Shown here in pieces: positions 18,582-26,558 of a stretch of 64,000 bases of DNA. The stretch comes from an uncultured Opitutia bacterium (lineage in GTDB: Bacteria > Verrucomicrobiota > Verrucomicrobiia > Opitutales > Opitutaceae). The notes beneath the pieces were generated by a model. That model was given only the letters and a program-made list of their open reading frames with translations, made no database searches and had not been told where the DNA came from. Made by a program: the position numbers and the translations under genes. Each line of letters begins with the position of its first letter. Position 1 is the stretch's first letter. The stretch lies in assembly GCA_903877135.1 (NCBI GenBank), contig CAIRCN010000038.1, positions 142,902 through 206,901 of the forward strand, written 5' to 3'.

Positions 18582-19265
18582 ATGAAAACGCTGCTCTTGT
18601 GGGATATAGATGGAACGCTCATCGCCTCGGGCGGCGCGGGCGGGCGCGCACTGATCGCTGCCCTCAGGTTGGAATTCGGCGTTGCTGGCTCGCTTGACGG
18701 CGTCGAACTTGCTGGCCGCACCGATCCGTGGATCGCACGGAAGTTGCTCGCAAAGTATGAGCTGCCGGCTACCGCCAAGGACATCGCGCGTTTTCTCGAG
18801 CGCTACCTCGCGGCGCTGCCCGCCGAACTGCACCATCCCCTCGTCCGCCCACTGCCGGGCGTGCCGGAAATCCTCGTCACCATCGCCGGCCATCCCGAAG
18901 TGGCCCAAGGGCTGCTCACCGGCAACTTGCGCCGCGGCGCCGAGATCAAGCTCGGCCATCACGACCTCTGGCGTCACTTTCCGTTCGGCGCCTTTTCCGA
19001 CGACAGCGAATTCCGCAACGACCTCGGCCCCCATGCCCTGCGCCGCGCCTGCGAGCATCACCACGCAGAGTTTCCACTCGAGCGTGTGTTTGTGATCGGC
19101 GACACACCACACGATATCGCGTGCGGCAAGGCAATCGGCGCCCGCACCATCGGTGTGGCGACCGGCCATTACAGCGCTGCCGAATTGCACGCCACCGCCG
19201 CTACGATCGTCGTTGCCGACTTATCAGACACACTCGCCTTCCTCCGCGCCGTCGGCGCCGAGTGA
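18582..19265 (+). CDS. HAD-superfamily hydrolase
   Basis: The 227-residue protein starts MKTLLLWDIDGTLIASGG, giving HAD motif I at residues 8-12 (DIDGT). GLLTGNLRRGAEIKL is motif II and contains Thr plus an Arg/Lys region. VFVIGDTPHDIACGKAIGA supplies motifs III/IV. The helical cap contains FGVAGSLDGVELAGRTDPWI, typical of phosphoglycolate phosphatase-like enzymes. The substrate is not readable. The ATG at 18582 was chosen because upstream codons encode no conserved sequence. It is divergent from the lipoprotein gene at 18046-18468. Confidence 0.85.
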   Translation: MKTLLLWDIDGTLIASGGAGGRALIAALRLEFGVAGSLDGVELAGRTDPWIARKLLAKYELPATAKDIARFLERYLAALPAELHHPLVRPLPGVPEILVTIAGHPEVAQGLLTGNLRRGAEIKLGHHDLWRHFPFGAFSDDSEFRNDLGPHALRRACEHHHAEFPLERVFVIGDTPHDIACGKAIGARTIGVATGHYSAAELHATAATIVVADLSDTLAFLRAVGAE

Positions 19266-19515
19266 GCCCCACTCCCAAAGAGAATCATTTAGCCACCCGC
19301 GCCACGGCCGCCGTCAGTTAGCGCGATATTGACTCTCCGGCGCCAGGGGTGATGTCATCGCCGTTACGCAACCGCTCACCCCAACGGTGTTCTCATCGCC
19401 ACGCTGCGTGGCCCAACGAGGCTCGGCAACGCATGGCCAAGGGCTGGTCTTGTAACTGGCACCGCCTTCACTCAGGAACTCGCTCTCGGTAAGCTCGCCG
19501 CATGAAAGGATCCCC

Positions 19516-21033
19516 ATGAACAACCTACCCCGTGCACTTTTGCTCAGCGTGTGTTGCGCAACACTCATCGCCCACGCCGCCGATCCGGCAGACAATTCCG
19601 ATGCCATCAGCCGGAAAAATCTAAAGCTGCTGGCGGGCGGCATCAATACCTACACCCTCCTTTACGATGGAAAGAAACCGGCCACGCTCGCTGCGTTGTT
19701 GGAAGAGGGCTTGGTCGCCGGCGCAGCGAACTTCATCAACCCCGCGACCGGCCATGCAATTCCGTCCAACGCAAAGGTCGATGAAGGTGGCGACTACACC
19801 ATGGCGCTGCTGCCCGACGGACCAGATCTGCTCGTCCGCGAAAAATTTCCGACGCGGACTCCGGGCATGGTGCTCGCGATCTTCAAGGATGGCACCATCA
19901 AGGTGCTCGCTGCCCCCAGCGATCCGGCGGCCATTGCGCCACCGCCAGCGGTCGCGCTGACCCCGACCACCGCGGCGGCAACCTCGGGCGCACCGGCTCA
20001 GCCTACCGAAAAGCCCGCGCCAATTCCGTCAGCTGCATCCGGAGGGGCGGGAGGAAGCAATGCCGTCTTTTCGAAGCTCTTGGGAGCGGCGGGGACAATC
20101 ATGAAGAACCCTGACAACCAGCGCACACTAAGCGGGCTGTTTCTGGGGAACTCTGCCGGGACACCGACGCCCAAGGCTTCCACTACGCCGGCCAAACCCG
20201 CGCCTGGAGCCGGAGGCAACGACACCGTCATGTCGCGGATCTTAAGTGCCGCAGGAACGGTGATGAACAACCCTGACACCCAACGTGCGCTGAGCGGCCT
20301 GTTGCAGGCGCAGAACGCCCCCGGCACTCCAGCGTCAGCCGCAGTGGCGCCGCCTGCACCATCGGTTGCGCCTGACCTCCTTGCGGCGGCACAACAAGCG
20401 CTCGGTCAGGGTAACGTGCCGGACGCGCGCCGGCTATTTGCGCTCTCGCTGCAGTCGAATCCGAACAACCCGGGGGCGGCGCTCGGCCTTGCTGGGTGCC
20501 AAAACGCCCTCGGCGAACTCGACCACGCGATCTCCTCATACTTGCGCTTGCAGCAGCTGGCACCGCAGATGCCAAATCTGCGCGCCTGGGTCGCGGAACT
20601 CTACCTCGCCAAAGGCGATCTGCCGTCAGCGCGCCGTTTTCTGGCGGACGAATTGCAGCTCTGGCCGGCTTCCGCCTGGGCAGAGTCGTGGATCGGCACG
20701 CTTGCGCTCGAAGCGCACGACCAAGCCTCGGCGCAGGCTCACTTCCAGCGCGCCGCCCAGTTGGACCCGAATGTCGCTGCCCTTCGTTACCAGAATTCGG
20801 CTTGGATGGACCGCAACAACCAACCGCGTCGAGCCCTGATGGACGCAATGTCGGTCATCTACTTGAACCCCAGCCACAGCGGTGCGAATTATGCCGTCGC
20901 CAATGCCTATGCTAAATTGGGCTATCGTGATCTCGCCGTGCAATACTACGAGCGTTACCTGCACTTCGACCAGACCAGCGAGTGGGCCCAGCGCGCTCGG
21001 GGTGAAATTGCGCGATTGCGGGCGGGTCGCTGA
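19516..21033 (+). CDS. Secreted TPR protein with a duplicated 26-residue module
   Basis: The 505-residue protein has a signal peptide (ALLLSVCCATLIAHA-AD). A globular N-terminal part runs to about residue 135, followed by Pro/Ala/Thr-rich linkers. Two copies of a short module (VFSKLLGAAGTIMKNP then DNQRTLSGLF; VMSRILSAAGTVMNNP then DTQRALSGLL) are separated by another Pro-rich linker. From about residue 285 there are several TPR-type helical repeats (A..AL..G....A...F..AL...P.NP). A good Shine-Dalgarno AAAGGA precedes the ATG. The protein likely acts as a periplasmic scaffold; no enzyme motif is visible. Confidence 0.78.
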   Translation: MNNLPRALLLSVCCATLIAHAADPADNSDAISRKNLKLLAGGINTYTLLYDGKKPATLAALLEEGLVAGAANFINPATGHAIPSNAKVDEGGDYTMALLPDGPDLLVREKFPTRTPGMVLAIFKDGTIKVLAAPSDPAAIAPPPAVALTPTTAAATSGAPAQPTEKPAPIPSAASGGAGGSNAVFSKLLGAAGTIMKNPDNQRTLSGLFLGNSAGTPTPKASTTPAKPAPGAGGNDTVMSRILSAAGTVMNNPDTQRALSGLLQAQNAPGTPASAAVAPPAPSVAPDLLAAAQQALGQGNVPDARRLFALSLQSNPNNPGAALGLAGCQNALGELDHAISSYLRLQQLAPQMPNLRAWVAELYLAKGDLPSARRFLADELQLWPASAWAESWIGTLALEAHDQASAQAHFQRAAQLDPNVAALRYQNSAWMDRNNQPRRALMDAMSVIYLNPSHSGANYAVANAYAKLGYRDLAVQYYERYLHFDQTSEWAQRARGEIARLRAGR

Positions 21034-21054
21034 GGTGTTGGCGGCTGACAGGAA

Positions 21055-21474
21055 TCACTTCCTCCGCCGCTCAACCGCCGATACCCGGCCGTCGGTGAAA
21101 ATCACGAGCAGCATCTCCTCGCCGCGAAACCCGTCGTCGCTTACCGCCACAGCGCTGTCATAGGCCGATGCGCCCCGCGTCATACCCACTCCCACACCTA
21201 GCGCAAAACGTAGCCCACGATCCGCATACGTCCAAACTTCCGTCGTGCCCTCCGCGGTCGTGCGCATCCGCTTGCCGTCCGGCCAGCCGATCGCCACCAG
21301 CACCATTTCCTCCGTAAAACCCAGGTCTATTTGGCCGGCCCGGATCTTTTGCTGCACGCCCGCCGGCCAGGAATTGAAGGCTGCAGCGTTGCCCTGAATG
21401 CGCGACTCGGGTGAGCTGCAGCCCACGGCCAGCAGCAACAGCAACAGCGCGAGACCGGTTCGGATGGTTTTCAT
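21055..21474 (-). CDS. BamE/OmlA-like small lipoprotein (copy 2)
   Basis: The 139-residue protein has a strong signal peptide (ALLLLLLAVGC) with lipobox AVGC, followed by SSPESRI. The core GFTEEMVLVAIGWPDGKRM and GTTEVWTY match the paralogue at 18046-18468. The C-terminal part differs, with a Gly-rich GVGVGMTRGASAYDSAV stretch and an LVIFTDGRVSAVERR ending. It converges on the TPR gene. The two copies flank the HAD and TPR genes, so the pair may come from a local duplication. Function unknown. Confidence 0.77.
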   Translation of the reverse strand: MKTIRTGLALLLLLLAVGCSSPESRIQGNAAAFNSWPAGVQQKIRAGQIDLGFTEEMVLVAIGWPDGKRMRTTAEGTTEVWTYADRGLRFALGVGVGMTRGASAYDSAVAVSDDGFRGEEMLLVIFTDGRVSAVERRRK

Positions 21475-21563
21475 GCAGGGGATTTTTTCTTTGCTGGATT
21501 TCAGAATACGCGGAATAACGACAGCCGCAACTCCGACAAGTTCGCGTTTGCCTCACTACCACT

Positions 21564-22007
21564 ATGAAGACCTTCACCATCGCCATCGGCTCCGACCATG
21601 CCGGCTACCAATACAAGGAAGCCATCAAGGCAATGCTGTTGGCTGAAGGCCACACCGTGCGCGATTACGGCACCCACTCCGAGACGCCGTGCGACTATCC
21701 CGATTTTTGCCGGCCAGTCGCTGAGGCCGTGGCTCGCGGTGACTTCGATCGTGGCATCGTCCTTGGCGGCTCCGGCAACGGCGAAGCCATCGTCGCCAAC
21801 CGTGTCCGCGGAGTGCGCTGCGGCCTCTGCTGGAACGAGCAGGTCGCGATCTGGAATCGCTCGCACAACGACGCCAACTGCCTCTCCCTCGGCCAGAGGA
21901 CAGTCAGCGAAACCGAGGCTCTACAAATCGTCCGCGTCTGGCTTGCCACCGAGTTCGAAGGCGGCCGCCACCTCGCTCGAATCAAAAAGATCGACGCGCC
22001 GACCTGA
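21564..22007 (+). CDS. rpiB: Ribose-5-phosphate isomerase B, Glu-type active site
   Basis: RpiB interconverts ribose-5-phosphate and ribulose-5-phosphate in the pentose phosphate pathway. The 147-residue protein has the family opening IAIGSDHAGY and DYGTHS. It has GIVLGGSGNGEAIVANRV where E. coli-type enzymes have a catalytic Cys in GTG. The Gly-Gly-Ser-Gly-Asn-Gly-Glu loop (residues 68-74) is that of the mycobacterial type, in which Glu acts as the base. A CGLCWNEQVA segment and HNDANCLSLGQR also fit the family. It stands alone; the next gene starts about 100 bases on. Confidence 0.93.
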   Translation: MKTFTIAIGSDHAGYQYKEAIKAMLLAEGHTVRDYGTHSETPCDYPDFCRPVAEAVARGDFDRGIVLGGSGNGEAIVANRVRGVRCGLCWNEQVAIWNRSHNDANCLSLGQRTVSETEALQIVRVWLATEFEGGRHLARIKKIDAPT

Positions 22008-22105
22008 GTCGCATCCCGATGGGTAGCGGTTTGTAGCCTCCGGGAAGTCTCCCAAATCTCTCGCTTGCCCGCGCCGTGCTGCGTCCTCAGCGTCGGGGCT
22101 TGGAC

Positions 22106-24172
22106 ATGGCATTCCCAAATCCTCCCGCCTGCCTCGCGTCACGCGATCTCCGCGCGTCCGAACTCACGACCAACCCGACCGCCGCCCGCCTGCGCCTTTA
22201 CGCCTGGATGCAGCTCGCGCGCCTCAGCGACAACCGTATCCTAGACCTCTTCCGTCAGGGCCTCATCAAAGGCACCGTCTGTGGCGGCCAGGGCAACGAA
22301 GGTCTCATCGTTCCGCTCGCCCTGCTCGCCGATAAAGCCGTCGACGTCGCTTGTTTCACGCACCGCGATTTAGGCGGCCATTTGATTTGGAGCGGTCACT
22401 TCTGCACCCACCTCAACCAGTATTTTGCCAACGCTGCTAGCCCCACCAAAGCCCGCGAGGGCAACATCCACCGCGGCGACCCGAAAAACCGCTCGCTCCC
22501 GATGATCAGTCACCTCGGCGTGATGCTCGGGCCCGTCCTCGGCATGACGGATTCGCAGCGCCGCCTCGGCTGCCCCGCCGTTGGCTTCGCCTTCTTTGGC
22601 GACGGTTCCTCCAGCACGGGCGACGTTCACGAGTCCCTCAACCTCGCCTCGCTCCTCTCGCTGCCCGTCGTCTTCGTCATCGAAAACAACGGCTACGCCT
22701 ATTCGACGCCCACGAGCGAGCAGTTCGCTGCGGGCACGGAGCTATGGCGCCGCGCCGCCGGCTACGGCATGGAAGGGTTCGCGCTCGATTGCACTGGCGA
22801 CGTCGCAGAAACCACGCGCACCCTTGCCGCCGCCATTGACAAGGTCCGATCAACCTCGCGCCCGCTCCTCATCGAGGTCCGCACACTCCGCTTGCGTGGC
22901 CATGCCGCCTACGACACTTGCGATTACCTGAAGCCCGGCGAGAGCGACTCGTTTTTCGCCGCTGATGCATTGCCGAAATTCCGCACCCAGCTCACTGCCG
23001 CCGGTCACTCAACCCAGCTCGACGCCATTGACGCCGAACTCTCCGCCTTCGTTGAGGCTTGCATCAAAGTTTCTCTCGCCCTACCCCGCCCCGAGGCCAG
23101 CTCGACCGCGATGTCCGACGACGTTTTCGCCCCTCCCGCACTGCCACTGCCGTGGATTCCCAGCGTCACCTCTGAAATCGAAAGTCGAGAATCAAAAATC
23201 CAAAATCTCACACTCGCCCAGGCGATCAACGCCGCCCTCCGCAAAATTCTCACTGAACGCCCGGAGTCGCTGATCCTCGGCCAGGACATCGGCACCTACG
23301 GTGGCGCCTTCAAGGTTACCGAAGGCCTCCTGAAAGATTTTGGGCGTCCGCGCGTTTTCAACACCCCGCTCGCCGAAAGCGCCTGCACCGGTTACGCCAT
23401 CGGCCTCGCCGTCAACGGCCATCACCCGATCGAGGAGTTCCAGTTCTCCGATTTCGCCACCGAAGCCGCCACGCAGATCACTCTCAATGCCGCCACGTTG
23501 CACTTCCGCTCCGGCGCCGCATGTCCGCTCGTGCTGCGCTTCCCTTGTGGCGGCGGCATCACGCTTGGCTCGTTTCACTCGCAGGAGCTCGAGTCGCTGT
23601 TCCTCTCGATGCCAGGCCTCAAGGCGCTCTATCCCAGCACACCCCAGGATGCATTCGACGCCATGCTCGCCGCCTACGAGGACCGTAACCCGGTGATTCT
23701 CTTCGAGCACAAAGGCCTCTACCGTCGCGGCCGCCAGTCCGTCGTTTGGAACCCAAACTACCTCGAGTTATGGACACCCAAGCAAATCCGCACGGGCGAT
23801 TACGCCACCTTCGTCACCTACGGTGAGATGGTCCAATTCGCCGATGAAGCGTGCGACTATTTTGCCACGGAATACGACCGCAGCTTCGATCTTTTCGACC
23901 TGCGCTGCCTCTCGCCGCTCAACTTGAGCACCATCGGCGCTTCACTCGCCCGCACGGGCCGCCTGGTCGTGCTGCACGAAGGCCGCCGGACCCACGGCTT
24001 CGGCGCTGAACTTGTCGCGCGCCTGGCGGAGGAGCATTTCTCCTCGCTCAAGACTGCCCCGCTCCGTATCGGCTCGCTCGACCTGCCGGTGCCGTTTGCC
24101 CCCGAGTTGGAAGCTGTTTTCCGACCCAACAAGGACAAAATCATCGACCGCATGACCGCTTGGATGGACTAG
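22106..24172 (+). CDS. Fused 2-oxoacid dehydrogenase E1 alpha-beta (branched-chain/pyruvate type)
   Basis: E1 decarboxylates a 2-oxoacid with thiamine diphosphate and passes the acyl group to E2. The 688-residue protein joins both subunits. The alpha part (to about residue 335) has the TPP motif GFAFFGDGSSSTGDVHES and VIENNGYAYST. The beta part (from about 370) has ILGQDIGTYGGAFKVTEGL, NTPLAES and HSQELESLF. The linker between them includes the short A-rich repeat at 23175-23208. No E2 or E3 gene is adjacent. The substrate is not decided by sequence; branched-chain 2-oxoacids or pyruvate are most likely. The start at 22106 was chosen over a GTG at 22076. Confidence 0.88.
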   Translation: MAFPNPPACLASRDLRASELTTNPTAARLRLYAWMQLARLSDNRILDLFRQGLIKGTVCGGQGNEGLIVPLALLADKAVDVACFTHRDLGGHLIWSGHFCTHLNQYFANAASPTKAREGNIHRGDPKNRSLPMISHLGVMLGPVLGMTDSQRRLGCPAVGFAFFGDGSSSTGDVHESLNLASLLSLPVVFVIENNGYAYSTPTSEQFAAGTELWRRAAGYGMEGFALDCTGDVAETTRTLAAAIDKVRSTSRPLLIEVRTLRLRGHAAYDTCDYLKPGESDSFFAADALPKFRTQLTAAGHSTQLDAIDAELSAFVEACIKVSLALPRPEASSTAMSDDVFAPPALPLPWIPSVTSEIESRESKIQNLTLAQAINAALRKILTERPESLILGQDIGTYGGAFKVTEGLLKDFGRPRVFNTPLAESACTGYAIGLAVNGHHPIEEFQFSDFATEAATQITLNAATLHFRSGAACPLVLRFPCGGGITLGSFHSQELESLFLSMPGLKALYPSTPQDAFDAMLAAYEDRNPVILFEHKGLYRRGRQSVVWNPNYLELWTPKQIRTGDYATFVTYGEMVQFADEACDYFATEYDRSFDLFDLRCLSPLNLSTIGASLARTGRLVVLHEGRRTHGFGAELVARLAEEHFSSLKTAPLRIGSLDLPVPFAPELEAVFRPNKDKIIDRMTAWMD
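23175..23208 (+). repeat. A-rich dispersed repeat, copy in the E1 linker
   Basis: This 34-base A-rich stretch with repeated AATCGAAA/AATCAAAA units lies in frame inside the E1 fusion and encodes the IESRESKIQN part of the inter-domain linker. Base composition is far more A-rich than the surrounding GC-rich gene. It aligns almost base for base with the copy in mutL on the minus strand (53696-53729) and shares units with 24203-24238. Confidence 0.6.
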
Positions 24173-24194
24173 GATATTTTGCCCCACCCCACCG

Positions 24195-24716
24195 ATGCCC
24201 AATTCGAAAATCCAAAATCGAAAGTCCAAAATTCCTCTGGCCCGTTGGGCCGCGGTCCGCCTCTTCGTAATGGACGTCGATGGCATTCTGACCGACGGCA
24301 CCGTGCAGGTTTTCTCCGACGGCACCGAGACAAAATCGTTCTCCATTCTCGACGGCATGGGTCTCGTGCGGCTCCACCAGGCCGGCGTCATCGTCGCCTG
24401 GATCAGCGGCCGGCCCTCGGGCGCGACCACGGCCCGCGCCCGCGAGCTAAAAATCCCCCACCTCATCCAAGGCCGCACCGACAAACTGGCCGCGCTCAAG
24501 GAACTTGCCACCCAGCTCGGCGTCGCCGCCACCAGATGCGCCTACATGGGCGACGATGATATCGACGTGCCGGCCATTGAGTGGGCCGCAATCGGTATCA
24601 CCGTGCCCGGCGCCATGCCCCGCGCGCTGACCGCCGCCGACTGCATCACCACTCGCGCAGCCGGCCACGGCGCCGTGCGCGAAGTCTGCGAACACCTGCT
24701 CGCCTCGCGTGTCTAG
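24195..24716 (+). CDS. kdsC: KdsC-like 3-deoxy-D-manno-octulosonate-8-phosphate phosphatase
   Basis: KdsC removes phosphate from KDO-8-phosphate during LPS inner-core synthesis. The 173-residue protein has the class-C0 HAD signature with no cap: FVMDVDGILTDG, WISGRPSGATTARARELKI, QGRTDKLAAL (conserved Lys) and YMGDDDIDVPAI. The first residues (MPNSKIQNRKSKIP) come from the A-rich repeat and look added to the true N-terminus, which would start around the LARWAAVRLFVMD segment. The stop overlaps the next gene by 8 bases. The run with lptC, lptA and lptB supports an LPS role. Confidence 0.88.
   Translation: MPNSKIQNRKSKIPLARWAAVRLFVMDVDGILTDGTVQVFSDGTETKSFSILDGMGLVRLHQAGVIVAWISGRPSGATTARARELKIPHLIQGRTDKLAALKELATQLGVAATRCAYMGDDDIDVPAIEWAAIGITVPGAMPRALTAADCITTRAAGHGAVREVCEHLLASRV
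24203..24238 (+). repeat. A-rich dispersed repeat, copy at the kdsC start
   Basis: This A-rich stretch of about 36 bases carries AAAATCC, AAAATCGAAAG and CCAAAAT units, shared with the E1 and mutL copies but in a permuted order. It lies at the very 5' end of the kdsC frame and supplies its first dozen codons. Confidence 0.55.
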
Positions 24717-25158
24717 GTCCGCCCCGGTGAAACGCTGCTCCATTTTCCTCGCCATGCTAGCCGTCGTCGCGCCCATCACAGCGGCTGTCGGCCCAGCGTC
24801 ACCTTCCGCCAAAAACTGGGTGCAGTCGCTCTTCACCAAGGCCGGCCGCCGCACCATGACAGCCCGCGGTTCCGCCGCCCACATTGCCAGCGAGCACCAA
24901 ATCGATGTCGTCGACCTCAACCTGACTGTTTTCAGCAGCACCATTCCCAATCAGATCGAAACCATCATTCTCAGCCCGGCCGCCACCTTTCTGCCCAACG
25001 ACAACCTCGCGCGCGGCGAGAAGAGCATGCGCTTCATCCGTGATGACCTTGAGGCCACCGGCACGAGATGGGTCTACGACCACGGGCGGAAAAAGGTGTC
25101 GCTCGATGGCCGCGTCCGGATAGTCATCAACGCGCAGCTCAAGGACCTTCTGAAATGA
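24709..25158 (+). CDS. lptC: LptC-like LPS export protein
   Basis: LptC passes LPS from the inner-membrane LptBFG complex to periplasmic LptA. The 149-residue protein has an N-terminal hydrophobic segment (IFLAMLAVVAPITAAV) as anchor or signal. The rest is beta-rich: AKNWVQSLFTKAGRRTMTARGSAA, then VDLNLTVFSSTIPNQIETIILS, then ARGEKSMRFIRDDLEATGTRWVYD. The pattern fits the LptC/OstA-like fold loosely; the assignment rests mainly on position between kdsC and lptA. The GTG at 24709 overlaps kdsC; a second GTG at 24727 is possible. Its stop overlaps the lptA ATG (ATGA). Confidence 0.62.
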   Translation: MSRSAPVKRCSIFLAMLAVVAPITAAVGPASPSAKNWVQSLFTKAGRRTMTARGSAAHIASEHQIDVVDLNLTVFSSTIPNQIETIILSPAATFLPNDNLARGEKSMRFIRDDLEATGTRWVYDHGRKKVSLDGRVRIVINAQLKDLLK

Positions 25159-25721
25159 AAAACCTCTCCACTTACCTCGCGTTCGTCCTTGGCGTCTGCC
25201 CACCCCTCTTTGCTGCCGGCCCGGAAATCCAAAGGACCACGCTCGACTGCAACCACGCCGAGATGTGGACGGTGGTCAACGAAACCCACGGTATCTGCAC
25301 CGGTGCCGTCACGCTACTTGGCACGAACATGAAAATTGCCTGCGACCGCCTCGAGTTCGTTGCAACCGGCATTGGCGACACTACCTCAACGCTGCCGGCG
25401 CTCGATAAATTCAAGTTCATGCTCGCGACCGGCCACGTCGTCATCGTGCAGGGTGACCGCGAAGCCACCTGCGGCCGCGCCGAGGTGCTGCCACGCGACA
25501 ACAAAGTCATCCTCACTGAAAGCCCTGTCGTCATTGACCACGGCACCGACTGGACCAGCGCGGGCGACAAAATCACCCTGCTGCGCGGCGAACGTCGCGT
25601 GATCGTCGAGAAGTCCCATGTCGTCGGCCCGCCGATCAAGGACCTCGGTTTCGATAAAAACAAGGCCACCACGCCCGCCGATGGCACCGACGCCCAACCC
25701 GCCAAGCCCACGTCGCCCTGA
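25155..25721 (+). CDS. lptA: LptA/OstA-like periplasmic LPS transport protein
   Basis: LptA bridges the periplasm for LPS. The 189-residue protein has a signal peptide (YLAFVLGVCPPLFAA-GP). A beta-jellyroll pattern follows: TTLDCNHAEMWTVVNETHGICTG, NMKIACDRLEFVA, LATGHVVIVQGDREATCGRAEVLPRDNKVILTESPVV and GDKITLLRGERRVIVE. The last three segments are typical OstA-domain strands. It lies inside the kdsC-lptC-lptA-lptB run, overlapping its neighbours at both ends (ATGA with lptC, TGATG with lptB). The Pro/Thr-rich C-terminal tail is not conserved in the family. Confidence 0.8.
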   Translation: MKNLSTYLAFVLGVCPPLFAAGPEIQRTTLDCNHAEMWTVVNETHGICTGAVTLLGTNMKIACDRLEFVATGIGDTTSTLPALDKFKFMLATGHVVIVQGDREATCGRAEVLPRDNKVILTESPVVIDHGTDWTSAGDKITLLRGERRVIVEKSHVVGPPIKDLGFDKNKATTPADGTDAQPAKPTSP

Positions 25722-26461
25722 TGCCCACCCCCGCTGCCACCTCTGAGATTCGCACCGAAGGCCTCGTCAAGGCCTACGGCGCCCGCACGGTCGTCGACGG
25801 GGTCAACGTCCGCTTTTCCGCCGGCGAGGTCGTCGGCCTGCTCGGCCCAAACGGTGCTGGCAAGACCACCACGTTCTATATGATCGTAGGGCTCATTCCC
25901 GCAACGGCCGGCCGCGTCACCCTGGACAGTACCGACCTCACGCGGCTCCGCATGCACCAGCGGGCGCGCCACGGCATCGGCTATCTGCCGCAGGAGGCCT
26001 CCGTCTTCCGCAAACTCACCGTCGAGCAAAACATTCTTGCCATCGTCGAGGCGGTCGGCGTGCCCCGCCGGGAGCGGACCGCACGCGTGCAGGCCCACCT
26101 CGAGGAGCTCAGTCTCACTCACGTCGCCAGGCAAAAAGCCTACACGCTCTCCGGCGGTGAGCGCCGGCGGCTCGAGATTGCCCGCGCCCTCGTTTCGCGG
26201 CCAAAATTCCTGCTCATGGACGAGCCCTTTGCCGCCATCGATCCGATCTCCGTCGCCGAGGTGCAGAAAATCATCCTCCAGCTCAAGGCCCGTGGCATCG
26301 GCGTCGTCGTCACCGACCACAACGTCCGCGAGACGCTCCGCATCGTCGACCGCGCCTACCTTATCCACAAGGGCAAGGTGCTCTCTGAAGGCACAGGCGC
26401 CTTCCTCATTCAGGACGAATCGGCGCGCAAATTCTACCTTGGCGAGGACTTTAATTTGTAG
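25721..26461 (+). CDS. lptB: LPS export ABC transporter ATP-binding protein
   Basis: LptB is the ATPase that drives LPS extraction from the inner membrane with LptF and LptG. The 246-residue protein has Walker A LLGPNGAGKTTTFYMIVG, Q-loop GIGYLPQEASVFRKLTVEQN (typical of LptB), signature LSGGERRRLEIARAL, Walker B FLLMDEPFAAIDP and H-loop VVVTDHNVRETL. LptF/LptG permeases are not in this window. The start overlaps the lptA stop. It is the last member of the LPS run; hprK follows after about 100 bases. Confidence 0.95.
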   Translation: MPTPAATSEIRTEGLVKAYGARTVVDGVNVRFSAGEVVGLLGPNGAGKTTTFYMIVGLIPATAGRVTLDSTDLTRLRMHQRARHGIGYLPQEASVFRKLTVEQNILAIVEAVGVPRRERTARVQAHLEELSLTHVARQKAYTLSGGERRRLEIARALVSRPKFLLMDEPFAAIDPISVAEVQKIILQLKARGIGVVVTDHNVRETLRIVDRAYLIHKGKVLSEGTGAFLIQDESARKFYLGEDFNL

Positions 26462-26501
26462 GTAAATCGCGACCACGGAGTGGCGAGCATCCCATCCTCG
26501 A

Positions 26502-26548
26502 AAATTTCTGCTCTACTCGCTACCCATTGCTCGCTATTCACTACTTCT
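26502..26548 (+). repeat. Degenerate CTCGCTA-type short repeats upstream of hprK
   Basis: The gap between lptB and hprK holds several near copies of CTCGCTA/CTCGCTATTC/ACTCGCTACC in about 45 bases, unlike the coding composition nearby. It could be a slipped tandem array or a fragment of a dispersed element. No promoter could be fixed inside it. Confidence 0.4.
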
Positions 26549-26558
26549 CCCGTCCCCC

